Positions 1 to 6,794 of a stretch of 8,026 bases of DNA are shown here, in pieces; the stretch's first letter is position 1; every line of letters begins with the position of its first letter. The position numbers were made by a program, and so were the translations under genes. This stretch comes from Burkholderiales bacterium. Lineage in GTDB: Bacteria; Pseudomonadota; Gammaproteobacteria; Burkholderiales; SHXO01. The notes beneath the pieces are model-generated. The model was not told where the DNA came from and made no database searches. It saw only the letters and a list, made by a program, of their open reading frames with translations. Location of the stretch: contig JAHCKU010000128.1 in NCBI GenBank assembly GCA_026125625.1, positions 1 through 8,026 of the forward strand, written 5' to 3'.

Positions 1-985
1 GCTTCAGCGCGGCGTCCAGGTCATCGAACGACGACTCATCAACTTCGCCGCTGACGGCCCAAGCTGTGCGGTCAGCAGCGGCCATTAGATAGTCGCTCGC
101 GGCCTCCAGCTTATCTTCGAAGGTCAACCCGATGAGGTCCAATTGCTGGACAAAGATCTTCGGCAATTGGCCACGCGACTCCTCCTCGCTCGGCGCCTTG
201 GCACGGCTTGGCAGTACGGTGTCACGATCCACCTTGCGCACGTAGGCGGCATACCAACCATAGAAGGTGTCACGGGCGATGACAGCCGGCCTACCGGCCT
301 CCAGCAATTCGTCCACCCGACGCTTCACGATACCGCACATGTGGTCGGCGATATCGGCGACCCTGCTTGCGGAAACCGGGTGGGTGCGGATCGTGGCCTC
401 GATGTCGGCCTGGGGACTTCCGCTGCCACAGGTCAGCTGAAAATTGCAGATGATCCGCTCCAGGCAGGTAGGGTCCACATTGAAGACGCGCTCCAGGTAG
501 GGGGCGATCTCGTCGGCCACAGTGCTTTTCAGCGCGAAGTCCGGCGGCTGCCCCCACAAGGCTTCGCGCGCTTGCGCAATGGCCGCCCGCGCTTCATCCA
601 GCGTACGGGCATTGGCGAATCCCTCGACAATCCGGCCTTCGACTGGGCGGGAGACATAGATCTCGAAGATGGTCTTCTCCAAGTCGCAATCGGGATTTGT
701 CGCCAAGGTCACCCAGTTAGACAGTGTTTTCCAAAGCGATTTGGCGCGATCCGCGACAGGATTAGTCGTCAGTGAACTTTTGCTTTGGATCAAGCGCACA
801 CCGTTGTCGCCCTGCTGCTGCGCGACGTCGTCAAGATACTCCATGCTGCAAAAGCTTCCGACGGGTGCTTGCAAGAGCAGTTGCGTTAGGCGTGTGTACT
901 GGAGGCCATAGCCCAACGCTTGACCTGGCACCTCAGTTCTTCTTTTTTTGGAGCGGGAGATTCCGCTGCGCTTTGATGTCGCCAT
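1..985 (-). CDS. Partial DUF4297/Cap4-like nuclease-type protein, possible ABC-3C effector (3' end outside window)
   Basis: This reading frame is open from ATG 985-983 to the left edge, giving 328 codons with no stop. An in-frame TGA lies just upstream (about 1015-1013), so 985 is the first usable start. The N-terminus is basic (SKRSGISRSKKRR). It is followed by PGQALGYGLQYTRL, an acidic stretch SMEYLDDV (48-55) and LIQSKSSL (65-72). The E/D...QxK arrangement, with K69, fits the PD-(D/E)xK nuclease core of DUF4297 (Cap4-like dsDNA nuclease) proteins. LWKTLSNW and TIFEIYVSRP follow. The region 150-328 is mainly helical and includes FVQQLDLIGLTFEDKLEAASDYL and DRTAW, which resemble what I remember of large ABC-3C component proteins. 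The assignment rests on motif recall only. The likely role is DNA cleavage in anti-phage defence. It lies 36 bases after the metalloprotease gene on the same strand, and no strong ribosome binding site is visible. The first 300 bases are lower in GC than the genes upstream. Confidence 0.72.
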   Translation of the reverse strand, partial: MATSKRSGISRSKKRRTEVPGQALGYGLQYTRLTQLLLQAPVGSFCSMEYLDDVAQQQGDNGVRLIQSKSSLTTNPVADRAKSLWKTLSNWVTLATNPDCDLEKTIFEIYVSRPVEGRIVEGFANARTLDEARAAIAQAREALWGQPPDFALKSTVADEIAPYLERVFNVDPTCLERIICNFQLTCGSGSPQADIEATIRTHPVSASRVADIADHMCGIVKRRVDELLEAGRPAVIARDTFYGWYAAYVRKVDRDTVLPSRAKAPSEEESRGQLPKIFVQQLDLIGLTFEDKLEAASDYLMAAADRTAWAVSGEVDESSFDDLDAALK

Positions 986-1021
986 CCGGTTCGTTCTCGG
1001 CTGATTTCTATATCATCTTCC

Positions 1022-1738
1022 TCAGTAATCCCAATCCTCATGCCTGACCGGCAGTCGGTTCAACTCGCGCCGTCGATTCTCCCACTCTGGCAGGAAAGCC
1101 CGCATGAGCGCCTTGAAGCGTTCGTTGTGGGTTGGCTCCAGCAGATGCACGAGTTCGTGCACTACGATGTACTCTAGACAGCCAGGCGGCTTCTTGGCTA
1201 GCTCGGTGTTCAGGCGTATCGATCTACGCGCTGGGGAGCAACTCCCCCACTTCGTCTTCATGTGTTGGATGTGGACGCGCGGCACATCCAATCCGAGGGT
1301 ACGGCTCCATTCGGCCACCAGCGCTGCTGCGCGTGCCCTGACCTGATCACGATACCAACGGGAGAGCAGTGCATCTTTGGCAACGGCATCGGCGCGCGGG
1401 CGCACGGTGAGCACCAGAGTGCGATGACGAAGCTCGACCAACGGGGCGGCGTCAACCTCGACCAGCTTCAATAGGTAGCGGCGTCCCCAAACGTAATGGC
1501 TTTCCCGCTCCAAATACTCGCGTGTCGCCTCACGCTCCTGAGCTACCATCTTTTCGCGCTGAGCCTTGATCCACGCGAGCTTGGACAACGCAAAGACGCG
1601 GACAGTGTCGAGCGCCATGTGCCGTGGAGCCGAAATCCGCACCCGCCCCTTAGGTGGCAGCACCGTCAGATGCACATTGCGGATGTCCTTGAACACTACA
1701 TCCGCCTCAAAGGCACCCAGGGTGACGCGGGATGGCAT
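1022..1738 (-). CDS. YgjP-like (DUF45, SprT-type) zinc-dependent metalloprotease
   Basis: A 238-residue protein with a clear zinc-peptidase signature near its C-terminus. HELVH (194-198) supplies two histidine ligands and the catalytic glutamate E195, and H204 in EPTHNERF is the probable third ligand. The upstream block KTKWGSCS (161-168) and RLNTELAKKPP (175-185) are typical of the YgjP/DUF45 family. The N-terminal half is a beta-rich region (VHLTVLPPKGRVRISAPRHM) followed by helices. Members of this family are commonly found next to type I restriction genes, but their role there is unclear; maturation or turnover of the enzyme is a guess. The frame stays open upstream to 1855, but I chose ATG 1738-1736. 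It matches the usual family N-terminus, and its A is also the last base of the hsdR TGA (TGATG), which suggests translational coupling. Length is normal for the family, with no signal peptide or membrane segment. The stop is TGA at 1024-1022. Confidence 0.92.
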   Translation of the reverse strand: MPSRVTLGAFEADVVFKDIRNVHLTVLPPKGRVRISAPRHMALDTVRVFALSKLAWIKAQREKMVAQEREATREYLERESHYVWGRRYLLKLVEVDAAPLVELRHRTLVLTVRPRADAVAKDALLSRWYRDQVRARAAALVAEWSRTLGLDVPRVHIQHMKTKWGSCSPARRSIRLNTELAKKPPGCLEYIVVHELVHLLEPTHNERFKALMRAFLPEWENRRRELNRLPVRHEDWDY

Positions 1739-4700
1739 CAGTACTCGCCCTGGGCCTTGATGATCAGAAAGATACGCTCGAGTTGCTCTGCATCCTGGAG
1801 GAGCGCGAACAAGGCAGCCTTGATCGTATTTTCCTTCGCCGGATTTCCTCTCCAACCATCGGGCCGGACAGCTTTGACGGTTTGGTCGATACGCAAAGCC
1901 AGCGCCAATGCAGGATCGGTAGCATTTTCGACATCACCTGGCACCAGCTCCGCCGCTTGATACGATGGTTTCGCTGCAAGCCATGGCTGAAGATTGTTGT
2001 ACAGTGCCCGCCGCCCCGGTGTTGTCAGCTCGACAGGTGCATCGTCCGCTCTACCGGCTTCCACCTGTCGCACCAGTTGAGCGATGCGCTGCAGGTATTG
2101 CTCATATTCCTCCGCCCGCTCCTTGCGCAGCTTGATGATACCGTCCAGCAGCGCCGACATGCGCTCGTAGAACGCTGGATCGTTTAGATGCTCCTTCACG
2201 ATCTTGCTGCGCACGTTGTTCTCGATCGTCTCGGCGATCGCATCGCGGTTGCCTTTCAGCTCGCCCAGTTTGGTGGCGATGGCATCGGCGATTCCGGTCT
2301 TGACGATCAGGTCCAGCAGACCCACGCCCTCGAACGGCGAAATCTGTCGCGGCTCGTCGGCCTCGATGTAGGTGTCGATCAGGTGCCGCATGTCGGATTC
2401 GTAAGGCTTTAGGTCCAGCGTCTCGCCGCTGGCCTTGCGTACGATCTCGCGCAGCTTCACGTAGTGGTCCAACAGCCCGCGCAGGCGCGTGCCGTCGGCC
2501 TCAGAATAGCCTGCGGCCGCCAACTCATCGGCCACATTGGCCCAGGCGCGCAACAGCGTCACCACGCCCTTGTAGAGCATCACGCGCTGCGGCTCGTGGT
2601 CGGCGAGATCGTCCGCGATCTCGGTATTGCCGCAGAAGTAGTGGATGTGCTCCAGCTCGCCGCGCGGCGGCGCCACCGGTTCACACAACAGCGCCAGCGC
2701 CTCCACCGCATCATCCAGGCGCTTGCGGCCGATATCTAGCCGGTTCTGCATCAGCACCTCGGGGTCGGCACCACCGGCGCTGTGGTCCAGCTCCGAGGTG
2801 TAGACGGCGAAGGCCTTCTCCACCTTCTTGAACAGATCCTTGTAGTCGACGATGTAGCCGAACTCCTTGTCCTCGCCGTCCAGCCGGTTGGTGCGGCAGA
2901 TCGCCTGGAAGAGCCCATGGTCCTGCATCGACTTGTCGATGTAGAGGTAGGTACACGGCGGCGCGTCGAAACCGGTCAGCAGCTTGTCCACCACCACCAG
3001 CAGCTTCATGTTGGCTGGCTCGTTGGCGAACAGCGCCTTCGCCCATTCCTCGTAGGTCTCGGTAGCGGTCATGCGCGGATTGGCTTCGACGCCCTTCAGC
3101 AGCTCGGTGTAGGTGTTGAAGATGAACTGCTTGTCGCTTTCGGTGTTGGCGCCGACTTCCTCGGTCGTCACATTCTTCGCCTGCGGGTTGTACGAGGTGA
3201 CGATGGCGCAGCGGCCCTTGAACGGCGTCTTCTGCAGCAGGGTGAAGTACTTGCAGGCCTCGAAAATGCTGGAGGCAACGAGGATGGCGTTGCCCCGCTC
3301 CGTCGACAGCCGCGATTTGACGCTGAAATCGAACACGATGTCGGCCACCACGCGCTCCATGCGCGAGCGCGAACTCAGCACCTGCTGCATCGTGCCCCAC
3401 TTGGCCTTCAGCTCCTGCTTCTGCCAGGCGTTCAGGCCGCGCGTCTTCGCCTCGAACCAGGCATCGATCTTCGCGGGCGATCCCAGCCGCTGGTCGATGT
3501 CGCGCGCCTCGTACACCAGGTCCAACACCACTTCGTCTTCGACCGCCTCGCCGAACTTGTAGGTGTGGATATAGCCGCCGAACACCTCCAGGCTGGACTG
3601 TTTGTCGGCCTTGAGCAGCGGCGTGCCGGTGAAGCCGATGAACACCGCTTCGGGCAGCAGCGCCTTCATCACGCGGTGCAACCGACCGCTCTGCGTGCGG
3701 TGGCATTCATCGACGAAGACGAACAGTTCGCCTACCGCCGTCGCCGGCTGCTCCTGCAGTTCCTGGAGAAAGGCCTCGAACTCGCGCTTGTCGCGCCCGC
3801 GCCCCTCCACGCCGAACTTGTGCACCAGCGAGCACAGCAACCGCGGTGCGGGCTGCGCCAACTGCGTCATCAGGTCACGGCCGCTTCGGCTGCGGCGCAG
3901 CTTCTCGCCGGAATCGGTGAACACGCGCTGGATCTGTTTGTCCAGCTCGTCGCGGTCGGTCACGATCACCACCCGCGCCTGCGGCCATTGTTCCAGGATC
4001 CAGCGTGCCAGCAGCACCATCACGATGCTCTTGCCGCTGCCCTGGGTGTGCCAAATGATGCCGCCCTTGTGCTCTTGGACATGGGCCTGCGCCGCCTTGA
4101 TGCCGAAGTACTGGTGCACGCGTGGCAGCTTCTTGACCCCGCCGTCGAACAGAACGAAGTCGTGCATCAGCTCGACCAGCCGCGCCTTGTCGCATATCTT
4201 CAGCAAGTACTTGTCGAGCTTGAAGCGGCTGTCGTCGACCTCGTCTTCCTTCCACTTCAGGAACATCTTCTCCGGCGTGCCGACCGTGCCGTAGCGCAGC
4301 CCTTCGGAATCGTTGCCGGCAAAGACGAACTGCACCGTGCTAAAAAAGGCTTCATGGAACATCGGCAACTGGTTCGACAGGCACTGACGAATGCCGTCGC
4401 CCACCGACACGCGGCTGTTCTTCAGCTCGATCACACCGATGGCAATGCCGTTGACGTACAGCACCAGGTCGGGCCGCCGCGTGCGGTCACCCTTGAGCGT
4501 CACCTCCTCGGCGATGGCGAAGTCGTTCGCTTCCGGGTGCTGCCAGTCGACCAACTCGACGGTCTGCGTCTTTGCGCCCGTCGTGATGAGCACCTGCACG
4601 CCGTAGCGCAGCAGGCCGTACACGGCTTGGTTGTTCGCGTACAGCGTGCGGTGGTGGTTGCCGGCCTCGGTGCGCAGGCGCAGCAGCGCGGCGCTGATCT

Positions 4701-4872
4701 GCGCCGGCGTGGCGCCCCGCTTCGCCAGCCAGGGCGAGAGCAGACCCTCTTCGATGCTGGCGTTGCCCTCACGGTCCGACCAGTCACCGAGGTAGCGCCA
4801 GCCCAGCTCGTCGCGGAACAGTGCGACAACGCGGTTCTGGGTGGCGCGTTCGGGTTGTCCGATCGGTGGCAT
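1738..4872 (-). CDS. hsdR: Type I restriction enzyme, R subunit (nuclease and ATP-dependent translocase)
   Basis: A 1044-residue protein of normal HsdR length. It reels in unmethylated DNA using ATP and cuts at a distance from the recognition site, as part of the HsdR-HsdM-HsdS complex. The N-terminal nuclease domain shows RPDLVLYVNG (133-142) followed by IELKNS (148-153), giving D135, E149 and K151 as the PD-ExK catalytic set. The superfamily 2 motor follows. Walker A is HTQGSGKS (275-282, K281), motif II is VDECHR (387-392), motif III is FTGTP (414-418) and motif VI is QAICRTNRL (656-664). TGFDAP (633-638) is also family-typical. The C-terminal part (about 700-1044) is helical and should contact the methyltransferase. 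The frame is open upstream to 5154, but those codons lie inside hsdS in another frame and give low-complexity arginine/glycine-rich sequence. ATG 4872 has an AGGAG site at 9 bases spacing. It lies 29 bases after hsdS. All key residues are present, so it looks active. Confidence 0.97.
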   Translation of the reverse strand: MPPIGQPERATQNRVVALFRDELGWRYLGDWSDREGNASIEEGLLSPWLAKRGATPAQISAALLRLRTEAGNHHRTLYANNQAVYGLLRYGVQVLITTGAKTQTVELVDWQHPEANDFAIAEEVTLKGDRTRRPDLVLYVNGIAIGVIELKNSRVSVGDGIRQCLSNQLPMFHEAFFSTVQFVFAGNDSEGLRYGTVGTPEKMFLKWKEDEVDDSRFKLDKYLLKICDKARLVELMHDFVLFDGGVKKLPRVHQYFGIKAAQAHVQEHKGGIIWHTQGSGKSIVMVLLARWILEQWPQARVVIVTDRDELDKQIQRVFTDSGEKLRRSRSGRDLMTQLAQPAPRLLCSLVHKFGVEGRGRDKREFEAFLQELQEQPATAVGELFVFVDECHRTQSGRLHRVMKALLPEAVFIGFTGTPLLKADKQSSLEVFGGYIHTYKFGEAVEDEVVLDLVYEARDIDQRLGSPAKIDAWFEAKTRGLNAWQKQELKAKWGTMQQVLSSRSRMERVVADIVFDFSVKSRLSTERGNAILVASSIFEACKYFTLLQKTPFKGRCAIVTSYNPQAKNVTTEEVGANTESDKQFIFNTYTELLKGVEANPRMTATETYEEWAKALFANEPANMKLLVVVDKLLTGFDAPPCTYLYIDKSMQDHGLFQAICRTNRLDGEDKEFGYIVDYKDLFKKVEKAFAVYTSELDHSAGGADPEVLMQNRLDIGRKRLDDAVEALALLCEPVAPPRGELEHIHYFCGNTEIADDLADHEPQRVMLYKGVVTLLRAWANVADELAAAGYSEADGTRLRGLLDHYVKLREIVRKASGETLDLKPYESDMRHLIDTYIEADEPRQISPFEGVGLLDLIVKTGIADAIATKLGELKGNRDAIAETIENNVRSKIVKEHLNDPAFYERMSALLDGIIKLRKERAEEYEQYLQRIAQLVRQVEAGRADDAPVELTTPGRRALYNNLQPWLAAKPSYQAAELVPGDVENATDPALALALRIDQTVKAVRPDGWRGNPAKENTIKAALFALLQDAEQLERIFLIIKAQGEY

Positions 4873-4881
4873 GACGGGCTT

Positions 4882-4886
4882 CTCCT
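4882..4886 (-). promoter_or_regulatory. Shine-Dalgarno site of hsdR
   Basis: On the minus strand the sequence reads AGGAG, then nine bases, then ATG at 4872-4870. It sits in the short gap between the hsdS stop codon (4904-4902) and hsdR. It is the clearest ribosome binding site in the window, and it fixes the hsdR start against the longer open frame. It also implies that hsdR is translated by independent initiation on a shared transcript. Confidence 0.75.
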
Positions 4887-4901
4887 GTGGCGGCGGCCGG
4901 T

Positions 4902-6794
4902 TTAGCCGCTGAACAGCGTCTGGCACTCGGCGATGGCGCCGGCGATGCGTTCGTCCGAGAACAGTTCGCGCGAGAGCTTGGTCACCCACTCCGGGTGGGC
5001 AGCGATGACGCGCTTGACGCCGGCCACATCGACCGGCTCGCCGGCGGCGGCCAGATCCACCATCGCCATGTCCACCGTCGCCAGCAGTTCCAAATCGTCG
5101 GTCTTGCGGAAGCGGAAGCGTTCCAGCCAGTCCAGCGCAGCCGCGCCATACCACTGCTCGAAGTAGCGCTGCGCCTGTGCGATCTTGTCGCCCGCGACGA
5201 AGCCTTCGTATTTGTCGTTGCGCAGCGCACGCACGTAGCCGTTCTTCAGCGCGATCTGCTCCGGGCCTTTGTACTTGGTGTTCGGGTCGTAGGGGCCGGC
5301 AGCCTTCTTCAGATAGCCCTCGGCGCGGCTTTCGGCGTGGCGGTGCAGCAGGTACATGAGCTTCACTCGACGCTTGCGCGGCAGCGGGAACATCTTGGTA
5401 CCGAAGCGCTGGGCGAGCACGCCGATGACGACAGCTTCGTTGATCTGCCAGTTGTGGGCGGGCTGGCCATTAGGCAGATTGGCTGCTGGCTTGGGGGGCA
5501 GCGGAATGGCGTTCGAGGCAGGTTGCACAAGACGAACGCGGCCGGTAAGCAGCGCCTGCATCATGCCTTGCTTGATGTCACGAGTCTTTGCAAGCCTTGA
5601 TTCGAGAGACGCGACCTCTTTGTTCATTGAGGAAAGCGCCTCAGAGATTGCTTCCTGCTCCTCGAACGTGGGCAGAGGAATCTCCAGACCGCGGACATCG
5701 CCGCTGTTGATGGCTGGGTAGTTTGATCCAGTCAACAGTGCATCGATCTGACGATTTACCGTGGCGCCGAACATATGCTCAAACAGGTAACCCGGATGTA
5801 GTCTTTCGTCAGAACGAACAACAGCAAAACCAGTCGAACACACCCATTCGCCTTGCTGCGCCTCGAACAAGAGGTGCGACTGCAAATTTGGACGCACGGT
5901 TCCAACTAGAACGTCTCCATGTCGCAGACGTCTTCGAGCACGCGAGGGGGCCGACTCGAATAGCTGTTCGCTGTGACTTTTAAGCATGCCACGCTCAACA
6001 TCTTCAAGCGCGATGTATTTGAAGAGGAAGTCGCGGTTCGTGCCGGCTGGAAGATTCTCCGGATCGACTTCTGCGACGCTGCCAATGAGCGCATTTTCCC
6101 AAGTGCCGGTGAATCCCGGCAGCCGCTTCTTGCCGGTGAGCAGCTCCTGCATGGCGCCTTGTTTGATCTGGCGCTTCTTGGCCAGCAACAGCGACAGGGA
6201 TTCGATCAGGGCATCCGCATCGGAGAGCGCTTCGGCGATGGCCTGCTGCTCAGCCAAGGTCGGAGGAAGCGGAAACTTGAGTTCACCGATCAAACCTGTG
6301 TTGAGATTCGGTTGACCATTTCCGGTCGCAACTACCTCCCGAAGCTTCTTGGTCTGAGTGTTGATGAAGTGCACCAAGTATTCCGGGCATATATTTCGAT
6401 CAAGGCGCAGCAGTGCGGCGATTCCGTCATTGGCACAGCACTTTATGCCCAGAATCTTTGCGACACCAAGTGTCGCGCCGCTATTTGCAATGATCAGCGT
6501 TCCAGGCTGAAGCGTACGACTGTAGTTCGCTCCCTCTTCGGTAAGCGAGGTTGCAGTCCCTGAGATAACGACCTGTGATTGAGGCACATTCGTCAATGAA
6601 GCCACGGTCAGCCACGGCACGAAGTCGCCATTGAAGAAGCGTGGGTCACCTGCCGGGCGTGGAGAACCGCCCCTTACAGGCTCGCTTATTTGCTTGGCTG
6701 ACTTAACTATCCAATCAGCTGGGATCAGTCCGACCTCGGTCTGCTTAAACGCAAACGAAGCTTTGAAGGTGGCGCTAGGCTCTCTCACCTCCAT
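4902..6794 (-). CDS. hsdS: Type I restriction enzyme, S (specificity) subunit with a C-terminal extra domain
   Basis: A 630-residue protein that sets the DNA target of the complex. Target recognition domain 1 spans roughly residues 22-175 (GLIPADW start, LKFPLPP end). Helical spacer 1 is about 176-225 (LAEQQAIAEAL, IKQGAMQELLTG). Target recognition domain 2 is about 232-372, and helical spacer 2 is about 373-422 (FEEQEAISEAL, IKQGMMQALLTG). The two half-repeats read a bipartite target whose sequence I cannot predict. A proline-rich linker (IPLPPKPAANLPNGQP, 430-445) then leads to about 185 extra residues. Ordinary HsdS proteins end near 400-450 residues. The extension includes MFPLPRKRRVKLMYLLHRHAES and YLKKAAGPYDPNTKYKGPEQIALKNGYV. 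This looks like a SocA/Panacea (DUF4065)-type fold by pattern only. ATG 6794 overlaps the hsdM stop by 10 bases, so coupling is likely. GTG at codon 3 is an alternative start. GC is lower in both recognition domains than in the spacers and extension. Confidence 0.95.
   Translation of the reverse strand: MEVREPSATFKASFAFKQTEVGLIPADWIVKSAKQISEPVRGGSPRPAGDPRFFNGDFVPWLTVASLTNVPQSQVVISGTATSLTEEGANYSRTLQPGTLIIANSGATLGVAKILGIKCCANDGIAALLRLDRNICPEYLVHFINTQTKKLREVVATGNGQPNLNTGLIGELKFPLPPTLAEQQAIAEALSDADALIESLSLLLAKKRQIKQGAMQELLTGKKRLPGFTGTWENALIGSVAEVDPENLPAGTNRDFLFKYIALEDVERGMLKSHSEQLFESAPSRARRRLRHGDVLVGTVRPNLQSHLLFEAQQGEWVCSTGFAVVRSDERLHPGYLFEHMFGATVNRQIDALLTGSNYPAINSGDVRGLEIPLPTFEEQEAISEALSSMNKEVASLESRLAKTRDIKQGMMQALLTGRVRLVQPASNAIPLPPKPAANLPNGQPAHNWQINEAVVIGVLAQRFGTKMFPLPRKRRVKLMYLLHRHAESRAEGYLKKAAGPYDPNTKYKGPEQIALKNGYVRALRNDKYEGFVAGDKIAQAQRYFEQWYGAAALDWLERFRFRKTDDLELLATVDMAMVDLAAAGEPVDVAGVKRVIAAHPEWVTKLSRELFSDERIAGAIAECQTLFSG
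5541..5576 (-). repeat. hsdS conserved spacer, downstream copy of imperfect direct repeat
   Basis: These 36 bases match 6132-6167 at 30 positions when aligned without gaps. Both encode the IKQGxMQxLLTG segment at the end of a helical spacer in hsdS. The repeat follows from the internal duplication of HsdS architecture. Such repeats are known places where specificity genes recombine to exchange recognition domains. Confidence 0.8.
6132..6167 (-). repeat. hsdS conserved spacer, upstream copy of imperfect direct repeat
   Basis: This is the partner of the copy at 5541-5576, with 30 of 36 bases identical and no gap. It encodes the IKQGAMQELLTG segment of helical spacer 1, between the two target recognition domains. 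The copies are about 590 bases apart and flank target recognition domain 2, so an exchange between them would delete or swap that domain. Confidence 0.8.

Noticed and set aside
291..557. A short minus-strand open frame inside the leftmost gene
   Set aside because: It is an out-of-frame shadow of the 985-1 gene, with an arginine/glycine-rich translation.
143..775. A 210-codon open frame on the plus strand at the left end
   Set aside because: The minus-strand frame through the same bases is continuous, begins with a nuclease-like motif and extends to the edge. The plus-strand product has no recognisable domain.
1739..1855. Upstream extension of the metalloprotease frame by 39 codons
   Set aside because: It overlaps the hsdR 3' end and lacks family-like sequence. 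The TGATG junction gives a natural start at 1738.
2711..3706. A 331-codon minus-strand frame inside hsdR
   Set aside because: It is a frame-shifted shadow of the hsdR helicase region with biased composition and no domain.
2782..4905. A 707-codon open frame on the plus strand opposite hsdR
   Set aside because: It is antisense to hsdR, whose motifs are unmistakable. The translation is rich in H, Q, L, V and R with no recognisable domain, a common by-product of GC-rich coding sequence.
4873..5154. Upstream extension of the hsdR frame by 94 codons
   Set aside because: These codons lie inside hsdS in another frame and encode low-complexity arginine/glycine-rich sequence. The AGGAG site and the family N-terminus support the start at 4872.
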